Of a DNA stretch of 64,000 bases, positions 18,713 through 28,303 are shown one piece after another (position 1 is the stretch's first letter; every line of letters begins with the position of its first letter). Location of the stretch: the NCBI RefSeq assembly GCF_003590715.1, contig NZ_QQVY01000004.1:186001-250000 (forward strand), given 5' to 3'. This DNA is from Paracoccus sp. JM45. GTDB taxonomy: Bacteria; Pseudomonadota; Alphaproteobacteria; Rhodobacterales; Rhodobacteraceae. The notes beneath the pieces are model-generated. The model had not been told where the DNA came from, ran no database searches, and saw only the letters and a program-made list of their open reading frames with translations. The translations under genes were made by a program, and so were the position numbers.

Positions 18713-18748
18713 CTAAAAGTCGACAATTCTGCTCGGAAAGGCGGGAAA

Positions 18749-20137
18749 ATGGTGGATTCAGCAAAAATGCAGGACGTGCTGACGCAGTTGGACACAGGGC
18801 TGGACAGTGCCTTGGACAGATTGCTGGAATTCCTGCGTATCCCTTCGATTTCAACCGATCCGGCCTATAAGGGCGATGTCCGCAACGCCGCCGAATGGCT
18901 GGCTGCACAGCTGCGCGACCTTGGGTTTGAGACGGCAGTCCATGACACCCCGGGTCACCCGATGGTCGTTGCGTCATCCCCGAAAGCCGATGCGCGGCCA
19001 GTGTTGTTTTACGGCCACTATGACGTGCAGCCGGTCGATCCGCTGGAGCTGTGGAACAGCCCGCCTTTCGAACCGGCGATCGAGGATACCCCCGACGGTC
19101 CCGTCATCCGCGGACGCGGCGCATCCGATGACAAAGGCCAGCTGATGACCTTTGTCGAGGCGTTCCGCGCATGGAAAGCCGTCCACGGCACCCTGCCATC
19201 CGACCTGATCCTGCTGTTCGAGGGCGAGGAAGAATCCGGCTCGCCCTCACTCCGCCCGTTTCTGCATGAACATGCCGATGCCCTGCGCGCATCGGTTGCG
19301 ATGATCTGCGACACCAGCCGCTATGCTGATGGCCGCCCCGCCATCACCACCCAACTGCGTGGTTTGGTGGGCCAAGAGGTGGTGATCACCGCCGCCGACC
19401 GCGACCTGCATTCCGGCAGTTTCGGCGGACTGGCCGCCAACCCGATCATGATCCTGTCGCAGGCTTTGGCCGCATTGAAAGACGACACCGGTCGCGTCAC
19501 CCTGCCCGGCTTTTACGACGGTGTGGCCGAACTGACGCCGGAACTGGCCAATGACTGGCAGGCGCTTGGCTTTGATGCCGCCGATTTTCTGGGCCGCGTC
19601 GGCCTGAAAGACCCGATTGGTGAAAAAGGCCGCACGGCGCTGGAGATGGTCTGGAACCAACCGACCGCCGAAATCAACGGCATTGCAGGCGGCTATGCCG
19701 GTGACGGCTTCAAAACCGTGCTTCCGGCGCAGGCGCGCGCCAAGGTCAGTTTTCGCCTGACCGGCAAACAGGACCCCGATGCCATCCGCGATGCCTTCCA
19801 GGCGCATATCCGCAGCTTTATCCCTGCCGATTGCAGTGTCGAATTCCATGACCACGGCGCCAGCCCCGCCAGCAGCATGGACATCAGCGATCCGGCCTTT
19901 GCCGCCGCCAAACAGGCCCTGACGGACGAATGGGACCGCGAGGCAGCCTTTATCGGCGCTGGCGGATCAATTCCGATCGCGGGTGACTTCAAGGAAATCC
20001 TTGGCATGGATTCGATGCTGATCGGCTTTGCCCGTGACGACGACCGCATCCATTCCCCGAACGAGAAATATGACGTCGAGAGCTTTGCCAAAGGCGCAAG
20101 GTCATGGGCGCGCATCCTGACCGCCCTGCGGAGCTGA
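18749..20137 (+). CDS. M20 family dipeptidase
   Basis: A 462-residue cytoplasmic zinc peptidase of the M20/M28 group (CNDP/DapE-like). Metal and catalytic residues are visible as H90 and D92 in YGHYDVQPVD, D127 in RGASDDKGQ and E161/E162 in FEGEEESGS. A dimerisation domain occupies the middle (DLHSGSFGGLAANP onward), and the last ligand is in DDRIHSPNEKYD. AAAGGCGGG lies before the ATG at 18749; two other in-frame ATGs are close by. It probably hydrolyses dipeptides. A shared terminator separates it from the convergent lipoprotein gene. Confidence 0.92.
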   Translation: MVDSAKMQDVLTQLDTGLDSALDRLLEFLRIPSISTDPAYKGDVRNAAEWLAAQLRDLGFETAVHDTPGHPMVVASSPKADARPVLFYGHYDVQPVDPLELWNSPPFEPAIEDTPDGPVIRGRGASDDKGQLMTFVEAFRAWKAVHGTLPSDLILLFEGEEESGSPSLRPFLHEHADALRASVAMICDTSRYADGRPAITTQLRGLVGQEVVITAADRDLHSGSFGGLAANPIMILSQALAALKDDTGRVTLPGFYDGVAELTPELANDWQALGFDAADFLGRVGLKDPIGEKGRTALEMVWNQPTAEINGIAGGYAGDGFKTVLPAQARAKVSFRLTGKQDPDAIRDAFQAHIRSFIPADCSVEFHDHGASPASSMDISDPAFAAAKQALTDEWDREAAFIGAGGSIPIAGDFKEILGMDSMLIGFARDDDRIHSPNEKYDVESFAKGARSWARILTALRS

Positions 20138-20143
20138 TACGAA

Positions 20144-20172
20144 AAAGGGCGGCATCAGTGATGCCGCCCTTT
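20144..20172. terminator. Bidirectional terminator
   Basis: AAAGGGCGGCATCA (20144-20157) and its complement TGATGCCGCCCTTT (20159-20172) form one long perfect stem between two convergent genes, with A/T runs at both feet. Confidence 0.85.
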
Positions 20173-20190
20173 GCCCGCGATGCAGGAAAA

Positions 20191-20808
20191 TCAGCTTTTC
20201 GCGGTGCAATAAGTCTGGCTTGATGTCCAATTGGCAATATCAGCACGCTTTTTCGAACTACGCAGTGGCGCCCAATCGCGCGCCACGCCGCGCCAACCGT
20301 CGCCGTCATGGGCAACCGCATTATCACGTTCGACCTGATGGGACATGATGGTGACAGCGCAGCTCATGTTGTCGGCGCCATTGCGTATGTTTCCGACGCA
20401 ACCATAATGCCGCCATGTCATCGGTGCGATCTGCATCAAACCCAGCCAGCGACCACCCCCACCCGCAGCTTGCGGGTTATAGGTGCTTTCATGCTTGGCG
20501 ACAGAAGACAGCAACCCCGCCCAGAAGGCTTTGCGACCGGTCTGGGTCAGCTGGCGATAATTGGGGCAGAATTCGTTGATGTCCTGCGGAACCTTGGACA
20601 GGAAAGTTGCCCCCTCGCGGTCCAGCGCGGCCATTGTTGCGGCGGTCCATGCATCGGACCCACCTTTGCTGCCCCACCGCATCGGCGGATTGGCGGCCAA
20701 AGCAAGCTCTCGCGCCTCTGACTTGGCACCTTCGGCCTTTTTGGCGTCCGGCGTTGTGGAACAAGCGGCAAGAACGGCCAAAGCGGCCAGGGACAGCGCA
20801 GCGCGCAT
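20191..20808 (-). CDS. Lytic transglycosylase-like lipoprotein (SLT domain)
   Basis: The 205-residue product starts MRAALSLAALAVLAAC, a lipoprotein signal with the modified Cys at residue 16. The C-terminal half has SSVAKHESTYNPQAAGGGGRWLGLMQIAPMTWRHYGC. This contains the catalytic Glu of the SLT lysozyme-like fold (in AKHES) and the GLMQI motif that lines the glycan cleft. It would cleave peptidoglycan from the outer membrane side. GAGG lies before the ATG at 20808; the frame is open further upstream, but those residues would displace the signal. Confidence 0.87.
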   Translation of the reverse strand: MRAALSLAALAVLAACSTTPDAKKAEGAKSEARELALAANPPMRWGSKGGSDAWTAATMAALDREGATFLSKVPQDINEFCPNYRQLTQTGRKAFWAGLLSSVAKHESTYNPQAAGGGGRWLGLMQIAPMTWRHYGCVGNIRNGADNMSCAVTIMSHQVERDNAVAHDGDGWRGVARDWAPLRSSKKRADIANWTSSQTYCTAKS

Positions 20809-21108
20809 TAGAACCTCGTGGGACAGTTTCGTCAGATACTGCCTTAGCCGAAGCCCCGAATGCCGCAAGCTATCCAGCCGCACGTCGGCAGGATCATGCC
20901 GCCATACTTTTGCAATATGGTCGGATTTCCGCCGACCTAGGGTCGCAGCCTTGTAAAAAGCGGGGTCAGAACACGGGCATTTCGTTTTCGATGCCGAAAT
21001 CGCTGATTCGTATGTCATGCAAAGATCGGCGCAGCAGGCCGTGACAATCCTGCGACCTTGCCCTAAAACCCGCGCAAAGACCGATCCGACGCATGATGAG
21101 GCATTTGA
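20809..21108. other. Divergent intergenic region between the SLT lipoprotein and gatB
   Basis: About 300 bp with no supported gene, tRNA-like fold or repeat. It must hold the two divergent promoters, but I cannot point to clear -35/-10 pairs. GAGG before 20808 and TGAGG before 21109 are the two ribosome-binding sites. Confidence 0.5.
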
Positions 21109-22620
21109 ATGCTAGACCTGACCTTCACCGCCCCGCAGCCGAAAGTGATCCAAGGCGCCAAAAGCGACTGGGAACTTGTGATCGGGCTGGAGGTTCACGC
21201 CCAGGTCGCATCGAAAGCCAAGCTGTTTTCGGGTGCCTCAACCGAGTTCGGGTCCGAACCCAACAGCAACGTCGCTTTTGTCGATGCTGCCATGCCCGGC
21301 ATGCTGCCCGTCATCAACGAATTCTGCGTGGCACAAGCGGTCCGTACCGGCCTTGGCCTGAAGGCCCAGATCAACCTGCGCAGCGCCTTTGACCGCAAGA
21401 ACTATTTCTATCCGGACCTTCCGCAAGGCTATCAGATCAGCCAGCTGTATCACCCCATTGTGGGCGAAGGCGAAATCATCGTCGATATGGGGCCGGGTGT
21501 GGCCCGTCGTGTCCGCGTCGAACGTATCCATCTGGAACAGGATGCCGGCAAATCGATTCACGACATGGACCCCAACATGTCCTTCGTGGACCTGAACCGC
21601 ACCGGTGTGGCGCTGATGGAGATCGTCAGCCGCCCCGACATCCGCGGCCCCGAAGAGGCCGCCGCCTATGTCGTGAAGCTGCGCCAGATCCTGCGCTATC
21701 TGGGCACCTGTGACGGCAATATGCAGAACGGCAACCTGCGTGCGGATGTCAACGTCTCGGTCTGTAAGCCGGGCGATTACGAACGCTTTGCCGAAACCGG
21801 TGATTTCAGCCATCTGGGCACGCGCTGCGAAATCAAGAACATGAACTCGATGCGGTTCATTCAGGCCGCCATCGATTACGAGGCCCGCCGCCAGATCGCC
21901 ATCATCGAGGATGGTGGCAAGGTTGTGCAGGAAACGCGTCTTTATGATGCGGATAAGGGTGAAACGCGGTCGATGCGGTCCAAGGAAGAAGCGCATGACT
22001 ATCGCTATTTCCCTGACCCCGACCTGCTGCCGCTGGAAATCGAGCAGGCTTGGGTCGATGACATCGCAAGCGCAATGCCTGAGCTGCCCGATGAAAAGAA
22101 GGCCCGCTTTGTCAAGGACATGGGCCTGTCGGAATATGACGCGGGCGTGCTGACCGCCGAAGTCGAAAACGCCAACTTCTTCGAGGCTGTGGCCGCGGGT
22201 CGTGACGGCAAGACCGCCGCGAATTGGGTCATCAACGAATTGTTCGGTCGCCTGAATAAAGAAGGAATGACCATCCAGACCTCGCCCATTTCGGCGCAGC
22301 AGTTGGGCGGTGTGGTCGAATTGATCGCCAAGGGTGATATTTCGGGCAAGATCGCCAAGGACCTGTTTGAGATCCTCTGGACCGAAGGCGGCGACCCCGC
22401 GCAGATCGTCGAGTATCGCGGCATGAAGCAGGTCACTGACCTTGGCGCGATCGAGGCTGTGGTCGACGAGATCATCGCCGCGAACCCCGCGCAGGTCGAA
22501 AAGGCCAAAGCCAACCCGAAACTGGCAGGCTGGTTTGTCGGTCAGGTTCTGAAGGCATCGGGCGGCAAGGCCAACCCTGCTGCCGTGAACGAACTGGTCG
22601 CCAAAAAGCTGGCCCAGTGA
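21109..22620 (+). CDS. gatB: Asp-tRNA(Asn)/Glu-tRNA(Gln) amidotransferase subunit B
   Basis: It is the tRNA-binding and kinase subunit of GatCAB, which converts mischarged Glu-tRNA(Gln) and Asp-tRNA(Asn) to the correct amide forms. The 503-residue length is typical. The N-terminal [12 protein letters not shown], the FSGAS metal-site region, the [17 protein letters not shown] motif and ADVNVSV are all present, and a C-terminal YqeY-like helical domain (from about residue 350) ends at VNELVAKKL. gatA and gatC are not adjacent, so the subunits are encoded at separate loci. Confidence 0.97.
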   Translation: MLDLTFTAPQPKVIQGAKSDWELVIGLEVHAQVASKAKLFSGASTEFGSEPNSNVAFVDAAMPGMLPVINEFCVAQAVRTGLGLKAQINLRSAFDRKNYFYPDLPQGYQISQLYHPIVGEGEIIVDMGPGVARRVRVERIHLEQDAGKSIHDMDPNMSFVDLNRTGVALMEIVSRPDIRGPEEAAAYVVKLRQILRYLGTCDGNMQNGNLRADVNVSVCKPGDYERFAETGDFSHLGTRCEIKNMNSMRFIQAAIDYEARRQIAIIEDGGKVVQETRLYDADKGETRSMRSKEEAHDYRYFPDPDLLPLEIEQAWVDDIASAMPELPDEKKARFVKDMGLSEYDAGVLTAEVENANFFEAVAAGRDGKTAANWVINELFGRLNKEGMTIQTSPISAQQLGGVVELIAKGDISGKIAKDLFEILWTEGGDPAQIVEYRGMKQVTDLGAIEAVVDEIIAANPAQVEKAKANPKLAGWFVGQVLKASGGKANPAAVNELVAKKLAQ

Positions 22621-22627
22621 CTTACCA

Positions 22628-22682
22628 AGCCCCGCCCTTGCGGCGGGGCTGTTCCTATCCCCACGGGCACAGCCCCTTTTTT
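22628..22682 (+). terminator. Overlapping alternative hairpins after gatB
   Basis: AGCCCCGCC (22628-22636) can pair with GGCGGGGCT (22642-22650). The same GGGGCT is part of GGGGCTGT (22645-22652), which can pair instead with ACAGCCCC (22669-22676), directly followed by six T residues. The two folds exclude each other; the second is a standard intrinsic terminator. Confidence 0.7.
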
Positions 22683-22701
22683 CGTGAATGGCAGGACTTC
22701 A

Positions 22702-23004
22702 ATGGGCATTTCTGAACCGGGCTTTGAATATTCGGTCGTCGCCGCGCCTGCGCGTGGTGAAAAGGACAAGGACGCGAAAACCCCAACCGACCGCTATGCG
22801 CTGGCGCTGACGGCCCAGTTGAACAGCATGGCGGCGCAAGGCTGGGAATATATGCGCGCCGATGTTCTGCCTTCGGAAGAACGCAGCGGCCTGACCGGTC
22901 GCACGACGGTCTATCACAATGTGCTGGTCTTCCGTCGCGCGGTTGCCAAGGTAAAGCAGACACCGAAGCCCAAGGCGGAACCCGCGATCGATCCGAAGTT
23001 CTGA
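22702..23004 (+). CDS. DUF4177 domain protein
   Basis: The 100-residue protein has FEYSVVAAPARGEK at the start and LNSMAAQGWEYMRADVLPS in the middle, the pattern of DUF4177, a small beta-alpha domain without known function. The tail KVKQTPKPKAEPAIDPKF is Lys/Pro rich and likely disordered. I place the start at the ATG at 22702 following CAGGAC. It lies beyond the gatB terminator, so partial readthrough from gatB is possible. Confidence 0.8.
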   Translation: MGISEPGFEYSVVAAPARGEKDKDAKTPTDRYALALTAQLNSMAAQGWEYMRADVLPSEERSGLTGRTTVYHNVLVFRRAVAKVKQTPKPKAEPAIDPKF

Positions 23005-23008
23005 CCCC

Positions 23009-23803
23009 TCAGGCTGCGGCCTGCAGAAACTCCGGGCAGAAGCTAGTGATTTCGACCTTATCGCGTTCGAACACACAAAAGCTGCCCGGTGGCACCTCTT
23101 TCCAATCGGTTTGATCGCCTTCCAGCGGTTCGGACACCACCGCCCAGCCCTGCCGCGAGGCTGACCAGCGGTGATACAGCGATGGCGCCTGATCGTCGCT
23201 GCTGTAACGCAGCGCATAAAGGCGCTGTCCGTCCGACATCGCGCAGGCGGCGCGGATATGCGGTGCCTCGCCCTTAGCCACAGCCAGGTCCCCCATCAGG
23301 CCGATGGCACGCTGCATCGCGCCTTTGGGGTCACCATCCAGCCCTTGGGCCAGCGCGATCAGGAACAAAGCCTCGCTGTCGGTGGCACCTTTGCGTTGGC
23401 AATACAGATTGTCAGGGATCAAGGCGTCGGCATGGCGGCGGAAATTGTCATAACCGCCAAACTGGCCGTTATGCATAAAGCTCCAGCGTCCGACGGCAAA
23501 GGGATGGCAATTGTTGCGGCTGGTCGCTGTCCCGGTCGAGGCGCGGACATGCGCCATGAACAACCCCGACCGCACCTGTCCCACAAGGTTCAGCAGATTC
23601 GGGTCCGACCAAGCGGGCAGTACATCGCGGTAAAGGCCGGGTTCGGCACGTTCACCATACCACGCGATACCAAAGCCGTCGGCGTTAACAGGTGTGGGGC
23701 AGCGTTTGGCGCCTTGGCTCTGCCGGATCAACGAATGGTCCGGCAGGCTGACGATGTCTTCCAGAAAGATCGACTGGCCCATATAGGCCGCCCAACGACA
23801 CAT
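23009..23803 (-). CDS. Class II glutamine amidotransferase (YafJ-like)
   Basis: A 264-residue member of the GATase type 2 (Ntn hydrolase) family. After removal of Met1 the nucleophile Cys2 is exposed in MCRWAAYMGQ; NADGFGIAWYG, MAHVRASTG and HNGQFGGY supply the glutamine pocket and oxyanion hole. No synthetase domain is attached, as in YafJ and EgtC proteins, so the acceptor of the ammonia or glutamyl group is unknown. EgtC acts in ergothioneine synthesis, but no egt genes are nearby. It ends 4 bp from the convergent DUF4177 gene. Confidence 0.88.
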   Translation of the reverse strand: MCRWAAYMGQSIFLEDIVSLPDHSLIRQSQGAKRCPTPVNADGFGIAWYGERAEPGLYRDVLPAWSDPNLLNLVGQVRSGLFMAHVRASTGTATSRNNCHPFAVGRWSFMHNGQFGGYDNFRRHADALIPDNLYCQRKGATDSEALFLIALAQGLDGDPKGAMQRAIGLMGDLAVAKGEAPHIRAACAMSDGQRLYALRYSSDDQAPSLYHRWSASRQGWAVVSEPLEGDQTDWKEVPPGSFCVFERDKVEITSFCPEFLQAAA

Positions 23804-23864
23804 GCCCCTGCCCCTTTGTGACTAATTTCAGACAGATCTAGCACAAAGGTATGACATGTTCACC

Positions 23865-24164
23865 TTATTCCGCAGGGGCAGGCGTTTCTTCCACGATCAC
23901 AAGGTCACGTTCGCTTGCGCCTTTGGCATGTGTCAGCGCCGCTCGGTATTCTGTGCTATGATAACAGGCAACGGCTGCTTCAAGGCTGGGGAAGCGGGCG
24001 ACGACATTGCGGGCACGGTCGTTACCCTCCAGCTGGTGGTAACGTCCGCCGCGGGCAAGGAAGACGCCGCCGTGAAGCGCGATGGCGGGACCGGCCTCCT
24101 TGGCGTAGCGGCCATAAGCCTCGGCGTCGGTGACGGTCACATGGGCAATCCAGAGGGCGGTCAT
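23865..24164 (-). CDS. DUF1330 domain protein
   Basis: A 99-residue protein with [24 protein letters not shown] at the start and [22 protein letters not shown] in the middle, the DUF1330 pattern (a ferredoxin-like dimeric barrel, activity unknown). Its ATG overlaps the alaS stop codon in an ATGA at 24161-24164, so it is probably translated by coupling from the alaS message. Confidence 0.88.
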   Translation of the reverse strand: MTALWIAHVTVTDAEAYGRYAKEAGPAIALHGGVFLARGGRYHQLEGNDRARNVVARFPSLEAAVACYHSTEYRAALTHAKGASERDLVIVEETPAPAE

Positions 24165-26818
24165 ACGGTTTCCCCGATCAGTTGTTCGACTTGGGCGAAT
24201 GCCGCATCGGCAGCATCAAGGCTGGGCGCACCGCCCTGGGCACGGTCGGGACGGCCACCGCCACCCTTGCCACCAAGGGCTGCGGTTGCGGTCTGCACGA
24301 TGGCGACGGCGCTGACGCGGTCGGTCAGATCGCCCGTGACGCCGGCAGCAACCGTGGCCTTGCCATCGGATTCCGCCAGCACCAGCACGACACCACTGCC
24401 CAGCTGGGCCTTCATGTCATCAACCAGCGCGCCAAGTTCCTTGCCACCGACGCCTTCGACCTTGCGACCGATGAACTTGATGCCCTCAATCTCTTTCGCC
24501 TCGGATGCACCGCCGCCACCCATGGCCAGCTGCCGCTTCAGCTGGGCCACTTCATTGGCCAAGGCCTTGCGTTCGTCGGCCATCGCGCGGACGCGGTTCA
24601 CCACCTCGGCGGATTGCGCCTTCAGGATGCCTGCAATTTCGATCAGCTTGCGGTCTGCGTCGCGCAGATGGTCCATAGCGGCCTGTCCGGTCAACGCCTC
24701 GATCCGCCGCACCCCTGCGCTGGAGGCACTGTCGCCCAGCAGCGCGAACGCCCCGATGTCACCCGTGCGGTCCACATGGGTGCCGCCGCACAGTTCCAGC
24801 GAATAGGTCTGGCCGTCGGCACCTTTGCCGCTGCCATCGTGCTGGCCCATCGAAACGACGCGCACCTCATCGCCGTATTTCTCGCCAAACAGCGCCTGCG
24901 CGCCAATACCGCGTGCATTGTCCGGTGTCATAATACGGGTCACGACGGCGCTGTTCTGGCGAATGAAGTCATTCACCTCGGCCTCGACCTGCGCCATTTC
25001 TTCGGCACTGACGGCGTGGTTATGGCTGAAATCGAACCGCAGGCGATCCGACGCATTCAGGCTGCCCCGCTGGGACACATGGTCGCCAAGCGCGCGGCGT
25101 AGCGCCTCGTGCAGCAGGTGCGTGGCCGAGTGGTTGGACCGGATCGCCCCGCGACGGTCATGATCCACTGTCAAGGTCGCGCCCTGACCGCGGCTGATCG
25201 TGCCCATGGTGACTTCGGCCATATGGATAAAGACACCGGCGACCTTTTTGGTATCGGTCACACGCGCGGCACCGGTATCGGTCTTGATCAGACCGCTATC
25301 GCCGACCTGACCACCGCTTTCAGCATAGAACGGCGACTGGTTCACCACGATGCTGATCTTGCTGCCTTCGGCGGCATCAGCGGCGTCCGCACCATCGGCC
25401 ACCAAGGCAAGGATCTGACCTTCGGCGGTTTCGGTGTCATAGCCCAGAAATTCGGTAATTCCGTGCTTTTCAGCCAGTTCATACCAGATGGTGGCGTCAG
25501 CAGCCTCGCCCGAACCGGACCATGCGGCACGTGCCATGCGCTTTTGTTCGGCCATCGCGCTGTCAAAACCCTCGGTTTCCACCGCACGGCCCTTTTCGCG
25601 CAGGGCATCCTGCGTCAGGTCCAACGGGAAGCCGAAGGTGTCATACAGTTTGAACGCCGCCTCACCGGGCAGGTTCGCGCCTTCGGGCAGCTTGGAGAGT
25701 TCGTCATCCAGCAGACGCAGACCGCGATCCAGCGTCTGGCGGAAACGGGTTTCCTCGGAACGCAAAGTTTCCTCGATCATCGGCTGCGCGCGGGTCAGTT
25801 CGGGATAGGCCGCGCCCATCTGGCGAACCAGTTCCGGCACCAGTTTATGCATGACCGGATCCTGCGCGCCCAGCATATGGGCGTGGCGCATCGCGCGTCG
25901 CATAATGCGGCGCAGGACATAGCCACGACCTTCGTTGCTGGGCATGACGCCATCGGCCAGCAGGAAACTGGACGAGCGCAAATGGTCAGCGATCACACGG
26001 TGATGGACCTTGCCCGGACCGTCCGGGTCGGCGCTGGTGACATTTGCGCTGGCCTCGATCAGGCTACGCATCAGGTCGGTGTCATAGTTGTCGTGCTTGC
26101 CCTGCAGCAGCGCCGTGATGCGTTCCAGCCCCATGCCTGTGTCGATCGACTGCATGTCCAGCGCCCGCATCGAGCCATCCTCAAACTGTTCGTTCTGCAT
26201 GAAAACGATGTTCCAGATTTCGATGAAGCGGTCGCCGTCCTCATCTTTGCTGCCCGGAGGGCCACCCCAGATCTTGTCGCCATGGTCGAAGAAGATTTCC
26301 GAACACGGCCCACAGGGACCGGTCGGCCCCATCTGCCAGAAGTTGTCGCTGGTGGCGATGCGGATGATGCGGTCATCGGTCAGGCCGGCGACTTTCTTCC
26401 ACAGATCGGCAGCTTCGTCATCGTTGTGGTAAACAGTAACAAGCAGCTTGTCCTTGGGGATGTCGAATTCCTTGGTCAGCAATTCCCAGGCATAGGGGAT
26501 CGCTTCGGTCTTGAAATAATCGCCAAAGCTGAAGTTGCCCAGCATTTCAAAGAACGTATGGTGGCGCGCGGTATAGCCGACATTGTCCAGATCGTTGTGC
26601 TTGCCGCCTGCCCGCACGCATTTCTGCGCAGTCGTGGCGCGGCTGTAATCGCGCGTTTCCAGACCGGTGAACAAGTTCTTGAACTGCACCATGCCCGAAT
26701 TGGCGAACATCAGGGTCGGGTCATTGCGCGGCACAAGGGGGCTGCTGTCCACCACACGGTGGCCATTCTTTTCGAAATAGCCAAGGAAGGTAGAGCGGAT
26801 GTCGTTCATACTGGGCAT
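24161..26818 (-). CDS. alaS: Alanyl-tRNA synthetase
   Basis: It charges tRNA(Ala) with alanine and clears mischarged Ser and Gly. The 885-residue length is standard. The order is the class II catalytic core from [17 protein letters not shown] with motif 1-3 elements, a tRNA-recognition helical domain, the editing domain with [14 protein letters not shown] and the zinc-type CGGTH starting at C677, and a C-terminal DHHA1 domain with [13 protein letters not shown]. The ATG at 26818 is used; a second Met lies three codons later. It shares a 4-bp overlap with the DUF1330 gene downstream. Confidence 0.97.
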   Translation of the reverse strand: MPSMNDIRSTFLGYFEKNGHRVVDSSPLVPRNDPTLMFANSGMVQFKNLFTGLETRDYSRATTAQKCVRAGGKHNDLDNVGYTARHHTFFEMLGNFSFGDYFKTEAIPYAWELLTKEFDIPKDKLLVTVYHNDDEAADLWKKVAGLTDDRIIRIATSDNFWQMGPTGPCGPCSEIFFDHGDKIWGGPPGSKDEDGDRFIEIWNIVFMQNEQFEDGSMRALDMQSIDTGMGLERITALLQGKHDNYDTDLMRSLIEASANVTSADPDGPGKVHHRVIADHLRSSSFLLADGVMPSNEGRGYVLRRIMRRAMRHAHMLGAQDPVMHKLVPELVRQMGAAYPELTRAQPMIEETLRSEETRFRQTLDRGLRLLDDELSKLPEGANLPGEAAFKLYDTFGFPLDLTQDALREKGRAVETEGFDSAMAEQKRMARAAWSGSGEAADATIWYELAEKHGITEFLGYDTETAEGQILALVADGADAADAAEGSKISIVVNQSPFYAESGGQVGDSGLIKTDTGAARVTDTKKVAGVFIHMAEVTMGTISRGQGATLTVDHDRRGAIRSNHSATHLLHEALRRALGDHVSQRGSLNASDRLRFDFSHNHAVSAEEMAQVEAEVNDFIRQNSAVVTRIMTPDNARGIGAQALFGEKYGDEVRVVSMGQHDGSGKGADGQTYSLELCGGTHVDRTGDIGAFALLGDSASSAGVRRIEALTGQAAMDHLRDADRKLIEIAGILKAQSAEVVNRVRAMADERKALANEVAQLKRQLAMGGGGASEAKEIEGIKFIGRKVEGVGGKELGALVDDMKAQLGSGVVLVLAESDGKATVAAGVTGDLTDRVSAVAIVQTATAALGGKGGGGRPDRAQGGAPSLDAADAAFAQVEQLIGETV

Positions 26819-26930
26819 GACGGGCCTTCATCGCGAATATGTTCTGCTGTCTCCGGTCAAGCCGGGCTTGACGTTTATCTATCGCCCGCCTGCATCCCTG
26901 TCCAGCAATCGCAGGTCCGGCACATAAAGA

Positions 26931-26959
26931 AGCGCGCAGGGGTATGGCCCCTGCGCGCT
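26931..26959 (-). terminator. Terminator of recA
   Basis: A perfect 12-bp stem, AGCGCGCAGGGG/CCCCTGCGCGCT, closes a 5-base loop and is followed on the minus strand by TCTTTATG. Confidence 0.8.
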
Positions 26960-26987
26960 GTATTTCCATCTCCAAGAAGAATTGCGA

Positions 26988-28061
26988 TCAATCCTCGGTC
27001 AGGGAATCATTGTCGCCGCCTTCGTCAGAACCGAACTCCAATCCGTGGCTGGCGCGGATCTTATCCTCGATCGCATGGGCAACTTCAGGACGGTCGCGCA
27101 TGAACTGCTTGGCGTTTTCACGACCCTGTCCGATGCGTTCATCCCCATAGGAATACCATGCGCCCGATTTTTCGACGACACCGGCCTTCACCCCAAGGTC
27201 GATCAATTCGCCAACCTTGCTGATACCTTCGCCGTACATGATGTCGAATTCGACCTGACGGAAAGGTGGTGCGACCTTGTTCTTGACCACTTTGACGCGG
27301 GTCGAGTTGCCGACAACCTCATCCCGATCCTTGACCGAGCCGATACGACGAATATCCAGACGGACCGAAGCATAGAATTTCAGCGCATTGCCGCCCGTCG
27401 TGGTTTCGGGGTTGCCGAACATGACGCCGATCTTCATGCGGATCTGGTTGATGAAGATCACCATGCAGTTGCTGCGACCGATGCTTGCGGTCAACTTACG
27501 CATGGCCTGGCTCATCAAACGGGCCTGACTGCCCATCTGCATATCGCCCATATCGCCTTCGATTTCCGATTTCGGCGTCAAGGCCGCAACCGAGTCGACC
27601 ACAACCAGATTGACCGCGCCCGACCGCACCAGCGTATCGACAATTTCCAACGCCTGTTCGCCAGTATCGGGCTGGCTGATCAGCAGTTCGTCCAAGTTAA
27701 CGCCCAGTTTCTTGGCGTAAAGCGGGTCAAGCGCATGTTCGGCATCGACAAACGCGCAAACGCCGCCTTTTTTCTGTTCCTCGGCAACGACATGCAGCGT
27801 TAGCGTGGTTTTCCCCGAGCTTTCCGGCCCGAAAATCTCGATGATGCGGCCTTTGGGCAGGCCACCGATTCCAAGCGCGATGTCCAGACCAAGCGAACCG
27901 GTGGAGGTCGCCTCGATCTCGGCCACGGGGCTGTCTTTGCCCAGCTTCATGATCGACCCTTTACCGAACTGGCGTTCGATCTGGGCCAAAGCGCTGTCCA
28001 AAGCCTTTTGCTTATCTGCTGTGCGTTTGTCGGTCATGTCGAAGATGCTCGCCTGTGCCAT
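26988..28061 (-). CDS. recA: Recombinase A
   Basis: It forms filaments on single-stranded DNA, catalyses strand exchange and triggers LexA self-cleavage. The 357-residue protein has Walker [10 protein letters not shown], Walker [11 protein letters not shown], loop L1 after [16 protein letters not shown], and [22 protein letters not shown] near loop L2. The acidic tail [11 protein letters not shown] is typical. An SOS box lies 61-75 bp upstream of the start, so LexA control is likely. It has its own terminator. Confidence 0.98.
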   Translation of the reverse strand: MAQASIFDMTDKRTADKQKALDSALAQIERQFGKGSIMKLGKDSPVAEIEATSTGSLGLDIALGIGGLPKGRIIEIFGPESSGKTTLTLHVVAEEQKKGGVCAFVDAEHALDPLYAKKLGVNLDELLISQPDTGEQALEIVDTLVRSGAVNLVVVDSVAALTPKSEIEGDMGDMQMGSQARLMSQAMRKLTASIGRSNCMVIFINQIRMKIGVMFGNPETTTGGNALKFYASVRLDIRRIGSVKDRDEVVGNSTRVKVVKNKVAPPFRQVEFDIMYGEGISKVGELIDLGVKAGVVEKSGAWYSYGDERIGQGRENAKQFMRDRPEVAHAIEDKIRASHGLEFGSDEGGDNDSLTED

Positions 28062-28121
28062 GTCATTCCCATCGTTATTTCACAGCCCACCGGACGGGGC
28101 AATCACTTCAACCGGCTGGAT

Positions 28122-28136
28122 GTTCACGTCCTGTTC
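28122..28136 (-). promoter_or_regulatory. LexA (SOS) box of recA
   Basis: On the minus strand the sequence GAAC-AGGACGT-GAAC matches the alphaproteobacterial LexA operator GAAC-N7-GAAC exactly. It is centred about 68 bp before the recA start codon, the expected place. Confidence 0.85.
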
Positions 28137-28303
28137 GCACATAGATGCGCCATTCCCATCGGGTTTTCAAGGTCATCATGGTTAATTAACGATTCGTTAT
28201 CCGCATCATCATCCGGCAGCAGTTAACAAAGCGTTTACACCAAGCGGCGGTATCGGTATCCACGGCACGATTGCAGCAAACCATATGATCGGAGCGACTG
28301 CGA

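Noticed and set aside
26819..26930. Possible T-box or other leader before alaS
   Set aside because: No T-box core or anti-terminator was seen, and T-boxes are not expected in alphaproteobacteria.
25109..27103. Open frame of 664 codons on the plus strand
   Set aside because: Antisense to alaS and the end of recA; no ribosome-binding site or recognisable domain.
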